DNA from: UBA2108 sp002713215
GTDB taxonomy: Bacteria; Bacteroidota; Bacteroidia; Flavobacteriales_G; Salibacteraceae
NCBI GenBank assembly: GCA_937891015.1
Contig: CALAPY010000107.1
Location: 1 to 58,065 of the forward strand
Reading direction: 5' to 3'
Length of the DNA stretch: 58,065 bases
Shown here piece after piece: positions 44,058-52,667 of this stretch; within the stretch, counting starts at the first letter, position 1, and every line of letters begins with the position of its first letter. Under the pieces are notes generated by a model. The model worked only from the letters and a program-made list of their open reading frames with translations. It searched no databases and was not told where the DNA came from. Made by a program: the position numbers and the translations under genes.

Positions 44058-45005
44058 GTGTATAGAATTTCGCTTTTTACCCTTCTCTTTCTAGTTTTTA
44101 ATTCGGCGCTACTTGCTCAGGATTATGTGGACCTCTTTAAGTTCACCTACCTCAATTCTCCTTTTAATAAAGAAGATTCAGTTGAAGGGCCGGCGAGGGT
44201 GCAGGAGTTTTATGTGGATTTGACTGTTCCCATTAAGCTCAGTGATAGGACTGCCATCATAACAGGAGCCATCATAGAGCAATTAAGTGTAAACACAAGT
44301 CCAAGTGGGTTTAATGTTACTTCGGTATTCTCTACTACACTAAAACTAGGCGTTAATCTTTCCCATGGAAAACGCTGGCAGGGAACATATATAATTTTGC
44401 CAAAAGTTGCAGGAGACTTTAATCATTCTCCCACTACACAAATTCAGTTGGGAGGACTTGCATTATACAAGTTCAATAAAAAAGACAACCTCAAATATCG
44501 TATTGGACTTTATTATAATACCGAGTTATTTGGGCCCTTTTTTGTTCCCTTATTGGGAGTATACTATTTAAGCCCCAACAAAAAATTTGAAATGAATTTT
44601 ACGCTACCGGTATGGGCAGATATGAATTATCGATTTACAGAACACATTGCTGCGGGATTGAATTTTAGTGCCTTCCTAAGAAGCTACAACATTAGTCCGG
44701 CTTCAACGGTCAGCGGTAAAGAAATGTACATGGTTAAAGCGTCGAATGAGATTTATGGCTATTTGCAGTACACGGCTAAGAAATCATTCATTTTTCAGGC
44801 GAAAGCCGGATGGAGCATAGGTAGAAGGTTTTCAGCCTATGATATCGATGAAAAAGTAGGTTGGGGTTTTAGTGCTTTTCGTTTCGATGATGACAGGACC
44901 CAGCAGAATAGGGATATAAGTGACGGCTTTATTTTTCAAGCCCGATTTATATATCGATTTAATTTAGAACCAAGTGATAAATCCGATGAACTCGGATTAA
45001 AATAG
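44058..45005 (+). CDS. Predicted outer-membrane protein (DUF6268-like)
   Basis: 315 aa from a GTG. The signal peptide (YRISLFTLLFLVFNSALLAQ) begins right after it, so no later start is possible. The mature protein shows regular amphipathic strands with aromatic girdles (GGLALYKFNKKDNLKYRIGLYYN in part) and ends with FIYRFNLEPSDKSDELGLK (part), a plausible outer-membrane barrel. I have no specific function. Its 3' end overlaps the convergent deoxynucleoside kinase by 9 nt. Confidence 0.72.
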   Translation: MYRISLFTLLFLVFNSALLAQDYVDLFKFTYLNSPFNKEDSVEGPARVQEFYVDLTVPIKLSDRTAIITGAIIEQLSVNTSPSGFNVTSVFSTTLKLGVNLSHGKRWQGTYIILPKVAGDFNHSPTTQIQLGGLALYKFNKKDNLKYRIGLYYNTELFGPFFVPLLGVYYLSPNKKFEMNFTLPVWADMNYRFTEHIAAGLNFSAFLRSYNISPASTVSGKEMYMVKASNEIYGYLQYTAKKSFIFQAKAGWSIGRRFSAYDIDEKVGWGFSAFRFDDDRTQQNRDISDGFIFQARFIYRFNLEPSDKSDELGLK

Positions 45006-45611
45006 ACCGTGTAATTCGGCATCTATCATGGAAATGATTTTCCCCAGGTCCTCTTTATCTTCCTTGAACTTATTTTCGTCCACATTAACCACAATCATTC
45101 TACCTCGGTTGTAGGTAGAAACCCAGGCTTCATATCGTTCATTAAGGCGCTTCAGGTAATCCAATCGTATTTGTTCCTCATATTCTCTACCTCTCGATTG
45201 AATTTGACTTACCAGGGTAGGAACCGAAGCTCGTAAATAAATGGTTAGATCCGGAGCAGAAATAAAGCTTTCCATCAAATTGAAAAGCGAGAAGTAGTTT
45301 TCAAAATCGCGGGTAGTCATTAAGCCCATGGCATGAAGGTTAGGAGCAAAAATGTATGCGTCCTCGTAGATGGTTCTATCCTGGATAATGCTCTTGCCGC
45401 TTTCCTTAATGTCCTGGATTTGAGCAAAGCGGCTATTCAGATAATATATCTGAAGGTTAAAAGACCACCGCTGCATGTCACTGTAGAAGTCATTCAGGTA
45501 TGGATTCTCATCTACATCTTCAAAATGGGGTTCCCATTTGTAGTGTTTAGCCAGTAATGTAGTGAGTGTTGTTTTTCCTGATCCGATGTTTCCTGCAACC
45601 GCAATATGCAT
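44997..45611 (-). CDS. Deoxynucleoside kinase (first copy)
   Basis: 204 aa. P-loop GNIGSGKTT at 7-15, the dNK motif VIQDRTIYEDAYIF (ERS/DRT region) near 75-88 and the lid RGREYEEQIRLDYL near 140-153. It phosphorylates deoxynucleosides for salvage with ATP. A second, distinct dNK is encoded at 51922-52554. It overlaps the convergent outer-membrane gene by 9 nt. It has its own promoter (TATTTTAG at 45643-45636, minus strand). Confidence 0.9.
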   Translation of the reverse strand: MHIAVAGNIGSGKTTLTTLLAKHYKWEPHFEDVDENPYLNDFYSDMQRWSFNLQIYYLNSRFAQIQDIKESGKSIIQDRTIYEDAYIFAPNLHAMGLMTTRDFENYFSLFNLMESFISAPDLTIYLRASVPTLVSQIQSRGREYEEQIRLDYLKRLNERYEAWVSTYNRGRMIVVNVDENKFKEDKEDLGKIISMIDAELHGLF

Positions 45612-45635
45612 AGTTCTCCTTCGTTTTTTGCCGCA

Positions 45636-45665
45636 CTAAAATATAAAAACTGGATGCTCATTCAA
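45636..45665 (-). promoter_or_regulatory. Promoter of the first deoxynucleoside kinase
   Basis: On the minus strand TATTTTAG (45643-45636) is followed by TGCGGC. A TTG lies 19 nt upstream (45665-45663). Confidence 0.5.
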
Positions 45666-45682
45666 GTAAAAGTTCTTAACAA

Positions 45683-46477
45683 TTACGGTACGTAGTTGAA
45701 GATGCTTAACTTGTTGTTGTATAGTACGTTGAGTTGGTTTTTACTGACCAATACCTGCTTTGGATTTTCGTCAATTTTCATTACCGTATCGTATTCAAGT
45801 TCAGTCATGTCGAACTTTATCAAATAGGGGTTCGAAAAGTAGATTACCTGCTTATTCTTAATCTGAAACTCCACCACGTTCTTAATGGGAATGGTTTTGT
45901 AATATGAGCCGAAAATATCGAATACGAGAATGCCCACCTCTGGGTCATTCACATACAACCAGTTATTTATTTCTCTCATGTAATTTGGCTCTGGAGAATA
46001 CCCCAGCAATTGCATGAGGTTGCCACTCGAAGCAACATGATTGTTGTTTTTATCTATTCTTATCAATTCCATCTTAACCTGGTCATACAACCAGAGACCA
46101 TTTCCATGGGAAGTACACACTTCCGAAACCTGTTCAAACTCCAGCAGATCAAGTGATATTTGTTGTCCCCTTAAGGCAAGTTGATTATCTAAAAAAACAA
46201 CCTGAATCTGGTCTTTAAAGAATGCCGAAATTTCCAGTCCGGAAGTAACATCAAGGTCATTGATTGTACCCAGTAACTTGTTGCTGTTTTGGGAAAGATA
46301 GGTTCCGTTTTTACCAAACATTTTTACCTCTTCACCAGCAACCAGGTATATCTTTCCGAAATTATCAACGCGCATAAAGGACGCTTTGAATTCAATTTCT
46401 TTGAGCAGGTTCAAAGAAGAAAAATCCTGAGGTTGAAATACCAGGCCAATGAAGAAAATGCTAAGTAATAATTTCAT
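45683..46477 (-). CDS. Exported propeller-like protein, unknown function
   Basis: 264 aa with a signal peptide (MKLLLSIFFIGLVFQPQ). The mature part resembles a partial beta-propeller of NHL/6-bladed type: repeated units such as NFGKIYLVAGEEVKMFGKNGTYL (part), HGNGLWLYDQVKMELIRID and DPEVGILVFDIFGSYYKTI. No catalytic motif is visible. Its ATG overlaps the stop of the GH3-family gene by one base (TAATG), so the two are translationally coupled. Periplasmic location is inferred. Confidence 0.72.
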   Translation of the reverse strand: MKLLLSIFFIGLVFQPQDFSSLNLLKEIEFKASFMRVDNFGKIYLVAGEEVKMFGKNGTYLSQNSNKLLGTINDLDVTSGLEISAFFKDQIQVVFLDNQLALRGQQISLDLLEFEQVSEVCTSHGNGLWLYDQVKMELIRIDKNNNHVASSGNLMQLLGYSPEPNYMREINNWLYVNDPEVGILVFDIFGSYYKTIPIKNVVEFQIKNKQVIYFSNPYLIKFDMTELEYDTVMKIDENPKQVLVSKNQLNVLYNNKLSIFNYVP

Positions 46478-47991
46478 TATACCTCCTGTCTTTTTTTATT
46501 GAGTTCTTCCAGAATTTTTCTGTCATTGGAGAGTCGCGGCACCTTGTTTTGCCCACCTAGTTTTCCTTTGCTTTTCATCCAATCATAAAAAGTGCCAGGT
46601 GTAACGGCGTGTACAATCGGGGCCTTCATGTTGAAGTCTTTGTAACGTTTCGCCTCATAATCAGAATTAACCGATTTTAAGCTCGTGTCCAATACATCCG
46701 CAAAAAAGTTCAAATCTTCAGGCTCCTTTTCAAATTCAATAATCCATTCATGACCGCCGCCCGTATCATCAAAATAAGGGCCAGCTGTATATTCCGATAC
46801 TTGAGCTCCTGTATTTTCACATGCGTGCTTTAACGCGTGTTCAGCGTTATCAGCAATCAATTCCTCTCCAAACGCATTTATGAAGTATTTCGTACGCCCA
46901 CTGATCTTAATTCGATATGGATTTAGTGTCGTAAAACGAACTGTGTCGCCCAACATGTAACGCCATAACCCGGCGTTAGTAGAGATAACCAACGCATATT
47001 CCTGGTCCAGTTCTACTTCATGCAATAGTTTGGTTGTTGGGTTTTTAGTATGAAGTTGGTCCAATGGCATAAACTCGTAATAAATACCATAATCAAGCAT
47101 CAGTAGTACATCGTGACTTCCATCAAATCGATCCTGAATGCCCATGAACCCCTCACTTGCATTATAGGTCTCCAGGTATGTAACCTGGTCGGAAGGAAAC
47201 AGCTGCTGAAACTTTTCTCGGTAGGGAGTAAAATTAACTCCACCGTGTGCATACAATTCAAAATTGGGCCATACTTCAAGCATGTTTTTGGCACCGGTAA
47301 TTTCCAAAATCCGATTTATTACGGTGAGGTTCCAGGAAGGAACGCCTGCTATGCTGGTAACATCTTCTTTAATCCCTGCTTGAGCAATCTTCTCGAGTTT
47401 TACTTCCCAGTCGGGAAGAAGGGTGATCTCGATACTCGGTGTTCGAATGTATTCTGCCCAATAAGGGAGGTTTTTAATGATTATCGAAGACAAATCTCCG
47501 TAATATGAATTCTTACTGAATTGGTTTACCTCACTGCTTCCCCCAATAACCAATCCCTTGCCTTTAAACAGACCTGATTCCGGATTTTGATTCAGATAAA
47601 TTGAAAGCAGGTCTTTCCCTCCTTTATAATGGCATTCTTCCAAACTTTCTTTGGAAACAGGAATAAACTTGCTTTTGTCGCTGGTAGTTCCGGATGATTT
47701 TGCAAACCACTTTATATCGCTGGGCCATAAGATGTTTTGTTCTCCGTGTTTGATTCTTAAAATGTCATCTTTCATGTCGTCATAATCCCTAATGGGAACC
47801 GCTTTGCGGTAATCATCGACATTTTTTATTTTCGAAAATCCATGTTTTTTACCAAACTCAGTATCTTTAGCCGTGTCAATTAATTTGTTGAACCATTCAT
47901 TTTGAACCTCATGAGGATACTTCCGAAAAAGTTCGATTTGGTGCAATCGTTTTTTTAAGATCCAGGAAGCTATAGAATTTACAAGAGCCAT
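46477..47991 (-). CDS. GH3-family acyl-adenylase-like protein
   Basis: 504 aa. It matches the bacterial GH3 auxin-responsive-promoter family: FAKSSGTTSDKSKFIPVS near 112-129 (the ATP-binding P-loop-like motif), YNASEGFMG near 305, and YMLGDTVRF near 375 are the three conserved ATP/AMP motifs. Plant GH3 enzymes join amino acids to acyl-acid hormones through an acyl-adenylate; the bacterial substrate is unknown. Common in Bacteroidota. It is cotranscribed with the propeller-like protein and lies 28 nt from the divergent kelch gene. Confidence 0.88.
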   Translation of the reverse strand: MALVNSIASWILKKRLHQIELFRKYPHEVQNEWFNKLIDTAKDTEFGKKHGFSKIKNVDDYRKAVPIRDYDDMKDDILRIKHGEQNILWPSDIKWFAKSSGTTSDKSKFIPVSKESLEECHYKGGKDLLSIYLNQNPESGLFKGKGLVIGGSSEVNQFSKNSYYGDLSSIIIKNLPYWAEYIRTPSIEITLLPDWEVKLEKIAQAGIKEDVTSIAGVPSWNLTVINRILEITGAKNMLEVWPNFELYAHGGVNFTPYREKFQQLFPSDQVTYLETYNASEGFMGIQDRFDGSHDVLLMLDYGIYYEFMPLDQLHTKNPTTKLLHEVELDQEYALVISTNAGLWRYMLGDTVRFTTLNPYRIKISGRTKYFINAFGEELIADNAEHALKHACENTGAQVSEYTAGPYFDDTGGGHEWIIEFEKEPEDLNFFADVLDTSLKSVNSDYEAKRYKDFNMKAPIVHAVTPGTFYDWMKSKGKLGGQNKVPRLSNDRKILEELNKKRQEV

Positions 47992-48019
47992 TCAGTTTTC
48001 AAAATTTTACAATGCAAAG

Positions 48020-49456
48020 ATGAAAATTAAAACACTTCGATACTCGTTAATCACATTGCTGTTTGTATTGAGTTTTTTTAATTCTCAGTCGCAATATTTG
48101 GAGTTTTCTTCCATTGAGTTTACCCATATTCTAGACCTTCCTGAGCCTGTTACTAACGGCGGCGTTGAATTTTTTGAAATTGGAGATTCGAGTTATGTTT
48201 ATTTATTTGGTGGAATTGACAGCACCTTGAAATCTTCTGGAATTCACAGACGATGTTATAAAATAAATGTTCATACCAAGAGCGTATCAAGGATTCCTGA
48301 TTTGCCAGATACATTGGGGCGTATTGCATTATCGGCAGATCGAGTTGGCGATAAAATATACGTTGTAGGAGGATATCATGTGTTTGCCGATGGAAGTGAA
48401 AAGACTTCATCATTGGTTCATGAATTTGATCCTGTGGGGGATACATTTACTAGTAAAAAAATCGTTCTGCCTGTTCCTGTGGACGACCATGTACAACTCG
48501 TATACAAGTGGAATCAACCTTTGCCCAATAATGAACGGGAGCTACTCTATATCATCGGAGGTTGGAGCCACAATAAAAATGTACCCAATGTCCAGATATA
48601 TGACCCAAAGAATAATAAGTGGCTTGTTGGAACCTCCTTGCCAGATTCCAGATACTTGACCTTTGGAGCGGTTGGTAAAATATACGATGGAAATAACATT
48701 GTGTTTGTTGGCGGTGCAAGTGATGGGGCAGGATTTCCAGTGCAGCGATACGGTAGGTCCGGTATAATTGACAAGGACGATCCAACAAAAATTACGTGGT
48801 CGATTCTCTCTCCTGGAGTATCGTTAAAGTCGTATCGATCGACAAATGTAGCAGGTTTAATTGTTGGAGGGACCGATACAAGTTATAACTACAACGCAAA
48901 AGCGTACCAGGGAGGGAAGGTCTTAGAACCAACAAGAAGGGTTTATTATCCAAGTTTTGATAAGTGGAGTAGGTGTGAACACCCTGTACAAAATAGCAGT
49001 TGGGGTCATCCTTGTTTACCCTCTAATATCGGGTCCAGATATGGTTTTAATGGACTTAGTATGCCAATGGACATAAGGGATATTGCGATCAAGGAACCTG
49101 TTCATATACGGTGGGGTGCTTGGGTACGTGTTTTTTATGTCGCGGGAGGAATTTTAAGTGGACAAGAAGTTTCGAGAAAACTATTGAAGGTCGAAACCGG
49201 TGATTACATAGGTGTTGAGGAATTTGAAGATCTGAATAAAATAAAGGTTTGGCCGAACCCGGCCTCAAACCGCATAATAGTTGAACATGAAAGTGTAACT
49301 CCAATCAATTTAGGAGTTTATAATGTTTCCGGGAAGCTGTTAATGAAAATTATGGTTGAGGAAGAGCTGGAACTGGATTTATCTAAGTTTAATTCGGGTA
49401 TTTATTTGCTTCGAAATGCAGACGGGTCTTACTCAACTAAATTCATCAAACAATAA
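48020..49456 (+). CDS. Kelch-repeat protein with T9SS type A sorting domain
   Basis: 478 aa. A signal peptide (about 1-25, ending FNSQSQ) is followed by kelch blades: YLFGGIDS, DKIYVVGGYHVFADG, LLYIIGGWSHNKNV, NIVFVGGASDGAG, FYVAGGILSG. The last 75 residues are a T9SS C-terminal domain: VWPNPASNRIIV, YNVSGKLL, FNSGIYLLRN and the basic end TKFIKQ. It should be exported by the type IX system. Kelch propellers usually bind glycans or proteins; the ligand is unknown. Monocistronic, closed by a terminator shared with convergent sppA. Confidence 0.9.
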   Translation: MKIKTLRYSLITLLFVLSFFNSQSQYLEFSSIEFTHILDLPEPVTNGGVEFFEIGDSSYVYLFGGIDSTLKSSGIHRRCYKINVHTKSVSRIPDLPDTLGRIALSADRVGDKIYVVGGYHVFADGSEKTSSLVHEFDPVGDTFTSKKIVLPVPVDDHVQLVYKWNQPLPNNERELLYIIGGWSHNKNVPNVQIYDPKNNKWLVGTSLPDSRYLTFGAVGKIYDGNNIVFVGGASDGAGFPVQRYGRSGIIDKDDPTKITWSILSPGVSLKSYRSTNVAGLIVGGTDTSYNYNAKAYQGGKVLEPTRRVYYPSFDKWSRCEHPVQNSSWGHPCLPSNIGSRYGFNGLSMPMDIRDIAIKEPVHIRWGAWVRVFYVAGGILSGQEVSRKLLKVETGDYIGVEEFEDLNKIKVWPNPASNRIIVEHESVTPINLGVYNVSGKLLMKIMVEEELELDLSKFNSGIYLLRNADGSYSTKFIKQ

Positions 49457-49486
49457 AAAAGGCCCTTCGATATCGAAGAGCCTTTT
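49457..49486. terminator. Bidirectional terminator between the kelch gene and sppA
   Basis: AAAAGGC at 49457-49463 pairs with GCCTTTT at 49480-49486, enclosing the palindrome CTTCGATATCGAAG with one C/A mismatch. A- and T-tracts flank it on both strands, suiting the convergent genes. Confidence 0.85.
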
Positions 49487-49510
49487 CTAAATTCATTTTT
49501 ATATATCAAT

Positions 49511-51319
49511 TTACTCAATCACCATTTCAAAGGGTAGTCTTGCTTGTATAGTTTCTGTTGAAGTAATTTGTTTTAAATACTTCAGGTAAGAATACTCTTC
49601 TCCAAAACTCCAGGCTGCAACTTTGTCTATTGAAGCATCGGCTAATCCCTCCAGAATTTCTTCAAACGGCTCTTTTTTACGTTCCGGGAAGTTCTTAAGG
49701 CGATATGCTCCTTCTTCCAAGTCAGCCAATTTAGCAGCATGGGCAATTGCAGCGTTAAGGCCACCCAATTCGTCAACCAATCCAATTTCCAGGGCATCTT
49801 TTCCAGTCCAAACCCTACCTTGACCAATTGAATCAACTTCAGCTGTGGTTAGCCCTCTTCCATCCGATACATGAGATAAAAAGGTTCCGTAAATATTGTC
49901 TACCCCTTCCTGAATTTTGCGGTATTGATACGGAGTAAGTCTTTTGGAAAGCATACCAACATCTGAGTTGGCATTGGTGCTCACACCGTCAAAGGTAATT
50001 CCCATTTTGTTGGTGAAAAAGTCTCCAACATAAGGTACGATTCCAAAAACACCAATCGAACCGGTAATGGTATTAGGTCCCGCATAAATTCGGTCAGCAC
50101 CACAGGCAATGTAATATCCTCCTGAAGCTGCCAAACCGCCCATACTTACAACAAAAGGCTTGGCTTCTTTTGCCAATTGGGTTTCTCTCCACATAACATC
50201 GCTCGCCAGTGCACTTCCTCCAGGAGAGTTCACCCTCAATACGATGGCTTTTACTGTAGAATCCTTACGCGCTTTTTTAATCGCTGCTGCTATGGTCTTG
50301 CTTCCCATGTTTTCCTTGCTGCTCTTTCCTGAAACGATGCTTCCGGCAGCGTATATAACAGCGACTTTTTCTTTGACCTTCCATGAGTCTTTGTCGCCGG
50401 ATTTCTTCTTCTTTTTGTTACCCACTTTAATGTACTTGTTTAGGGTAATCATTTCAAAGTCGTCTTCGTCATCTACTCCTGTTTTAGCCATTAAATCTGC
50501 AAGAATTTCATCACCGTATTTAAGGCCATCAATCATACCAACTTCAACTGCCTGTTTTGGGTCATAAGTGCTAACTGAGTCAGCAATCCTATTCACCTGA
50601 TCAAGAGTTAACCCTCTGCTCTCTGCAATTTTTCCGGTCCATTCTCCCCAAATACTGGCCAACAATCGCGTGGATTGTTCCCGGTTGGCATCGCTCATTT
50701 TGTCATACATAAATGGTTCTACAGCACTTTTAAACTTGTTGTTAGAACCTCGGATTATTTGCACTTCAATGTCAAGTTTCTCTAGTGTTCCCTTAAAAAA
50801 GCTTAGGCTATTTGCGAGTCCTTTAAACATTAAATCGCCTTCGGGATACAGATAAATCTCGTCACACGCACTAGCCAGATAATAGGAGCCTTGTCCAATG
50901 CTTTCGCCATAGGCCACGGTAAACTTGCCCGATGATTTAAAATCTACAAGAGCCTCTCTAACCTCATCCATATTGGCCAGGTTCATGTTAGCTCCTTTAA
51001 GGGCAAGGTAGATTCCTTTAATTTTATCGTCAGTCTTGGCTTTTTCAATGTTATCCAAGACTTTTTTCAGGGTTAAAACTTTGGACTCTCCCATACTTTC
51101 GAAATCGAAATTATCGAAGAAATCTCCTTGATTTTGGTCAATAAGCCCACCACTAAAATCCAGTTTTAGAACAGAATTGTCTTCAACTTTGTTCTTCTTA
51201 TCGCTTTTGGCATCTCCTGCAATTGCTGCAATTATTCCTACACTTATCAGTATCACCACTACACCGGTAAGAATAAATCCTACAATCGATGCAAATACCA
51301 TTTTAAAAAATTGTTTCAT
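49511..51319 (-). CDS. sppA: Signal peptide peptidase SppA, 67K type
   Basis: 602 aa with a single N-terminal membrane helix (about 8-34) and two tandem S49 peptidase domains. The catalytic Lys is K197 (NNKFKSAVEPF) in the first domain, and the Ser is S399 (GGLAASGGYYIA) in the second, matching the long E. coli-type enzyme. It degrades signal peptides left in the inner membrane. Full length and monocistronic, with its own -7 box. Confidence 0.95.
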   Translation of the reverse strand: MKQFFKMVFASIVGFILTGVVVILISVGIIAAIAGDAKSDKKNKVEDNSVLKLDFSGGLIDQNQGDFFDNFDFESMGESKVLTLKKVLDNIEKAKTDDKIKGIYLALKGANMNLANMDEVREALVDFKSSGKFTVAYGESIGQGSYYLASACDEIYLYPEGDLMFKGLANSLSFFKGTLEKLDIEVQIIRGSNNKFKSAVEPFMYDKMSDANREQSTRLLASIWGEWTGKIAESRGLTLDQVNRIADSVSTYDPKQAVEVGMIDGLKYGDEILADLMAKTGVDDEDDFEMITLNKYIKVGNKKKKKSGDKDSWKVKEKVAVIYAAGSIVSGKSSKENMGSKTIAAAIKKARKDSTVKAIVLRVNSPGGSALASDVMWRETQLAKEAKPFVVSMGGLAASGGYYIACGADRIYAGPNTITGSIGVFGIVPYVGDFFTNKMGITFDGVSTNANSDVGMLSKRLTPYQYRKIQEGVDNIYGTFLSHVSDGRGLTTAEVDSIGQGRVWTGKDALEIGLVDELGGLNAAIAHAAKLADLEEGAYRLKNFPERKKEPFEEILEGLADASIDKVAAWSFGEEYSYLKYLKQITSTETIQARLPFEMVIE

Positions 51320-51342
51320 TATCGTTTTTTTTAATTAGGGCT

Positions 51343-51350
51343 CAAAAGTA
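51343..51350 (-). promoter_or_regulatory. -7 element of sppA
   Basis: On the minus strand TACTTTTG matches the consensus exactly, 24 nt before the ATG. No TTG at the expected distance. Confidence 0.5.
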
Positions 51351-51413
51351 GGCTAAGGCTATAGTCTGCCATCATTTTATTACATTAAAGGTGAAGCGAT
51401 ATTATGAAAGGAA

Positions 51414-51421
51414 TATTTTTG
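51414..51421 (+). promoter_or_regulatory. -7 element of folK
   Basis: TATTTTTG followed by AGGCGG, 13 nt before the ATG. The leader would be about 10 nt. Confidence 0.5.
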
Positions 51422-51434
51422 AGGCGGATAGATA

Positions 51435-51932
51435 ATGAGCAATTTGGTGGTAATATCATTAGGTGGAAACAAGGGCGATTGGAAGTTCATTTTTGAGTCA
51501 GGTCTAAATGAATTGAGTAAACTTGGTAAATTGGACAAGGTATCCTCTATCTATAAAACGGAACCCTGGGGAGTTAAAGAACAACCCTGGTTTAAAAACC
51601 AAATCGTTGGATTACGAACCGAATTGACTCCGGTTGCCATGATGAAAGAACTGCTTAAAATTGAAGCAGCTCATGGGCGCAACAGAGAAAACGAAGAAAG
51701 GTGGGGAGAACGCTCATTGGATCTTGATATTTTACTGTTCAACGATATAGTGGTTGATGAGAAAGAATTGTCGGTGCCCCATCCCAGGATGCACGAAAGA
51801 CGATTTATTCTAATACCGTTAGTAGAAATATATCCCCATATGCGGCACCCAATACTTCATAAGTTCATGAACGAGCTCCTGGATGATTGCCTTGATGAAA
51901 CGGAGATAATAAAATTGGAAAATGCTGTATAG
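51435..51932 (+). CDS. folK: HPPK, 2-amino-4-hydroxy-6-hydroxymethyldihydropteridine diphosphokinase
   Basis: 165 aa. The signature ISLGGNKGDWKFIFESGL (part) at the start, SSIYKTEPWGVKEQPWFKNQ near 37-56 and the catalytic-loop RWGERSLDLDILLFND near 92-107 identify HPPK, which pyrophosphorylates the pterin in folate synthesis. Its 3' end overlaps the second deoxynucleoside kinase gene by 11 nt. The folK-dNK pairing links folate and nucleotide metabolism and is common in Flavobacteriales. Confidence 0.95.
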   Translation: MSNLVVISLGGNKGDWKFIFESGLNELSKLGKLDKVSSIYKTEPWGVKEQPWFKNQIVGLRTELTPVAMMKELLKIEAAHGRNRENEERWGERSLDLDILLFNDIVVDEKELSVPHPRMHERRFILIPLVEIYPHMRHPILHKFMNELLDDCLDETEIIKLENAV

Positions 51933-52554
51933 TTATGTCGCTATAGAAGGCAATATTGGTGCGGGTAAAACTACGCTGGCTACTAAGTTTAGCGAGAAAC
52001 TAAATGCAAAACTTGTATTGGAGGAATTTGCAGAAAACCCATTTTTACCCAAGTTCTACAAAGAACCAGACAAGTATTCTTTTCAACTTGAGTTGAGTTT
52101 TTTGGCAGAACGATACCAGCAAATATTGAAAGAATTAGCCAACCGAAATTTATTCTATCAGGTAGTGGTTAGCGATTATATCATACATAAGTCGAGAATT
52201 TTTGCCAGAACCAATCTCGATCGGGACACCTTTAAACTTTATAACCAGCTGTATCAACTGATCATTAAATCGATGCCCCGGCCTGAGCTAATAATCTATT
52301 TGCACAACAGTACAGATAAGTTATTGGACAACATTAAAAAGAGAGGGCGGATCTACGAACAGGAAATTAAAGCAGACTACTTAAACCGGATACATAAAAA
52401 CTACATGTCCTTCTTTAAACAGCAAAGAAAACTAAGGGTTTTATTGGTTGATGCAGACCAACTTGATTTCGTTGCAAATGAGGCCGATTTCGACCTCTTA
52501 TTTGCCCTGCTGAACGATGCATATTCAAATGGTATTACGGCAATAAACCCGTAA
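51922..52554 (+). CDS. Deoxynucleoside kinase (second copy)
   Basis: 210 aa. P-loop IEGNIGAGKTT at 8-18, the substrate-binding EEFAENPFLPKFY near 36-48, VSDYIIHKSRIFA near 86-98 and lid RGRIYEQEIKADYL near 134-147. It differs substantially from the copy at 44997-45611 (for example VSDYIIHKS versus IQDRTIYED), so the two may have different substrates. It overlaps folK by 11 nt and is not known to have an independent promoter. Confidence 0.9.
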   Translation: MLYSYVAIEGNIGAGKTTLATKFSEKLNAKLVLEEFAENPFLPKFYKEPDKYSFQLELSFLAERYQQILKELANRNLFYQVVVSDYIIHKSRIFARTNLDRDTFKLYNQLYQLIIKSMPRPELIIYLHNSTDKLLDNIKKRGRIYEQEIKADYLNRIHKNYMSFFKQQRKLRVLLVDADQLDFVANEADFDLLFALLNDAYSNGITAINP

Positions 52555-52667
52555 TTAACTACAATTCGTTCATTTCGCAGATATTATTGAATATGTTCAT
52601 TGCAAACAATATCTTATTATTGCATTTAAATTAAAGGTGAATAGTACCAAAAGTTAATAAAAAGAAG

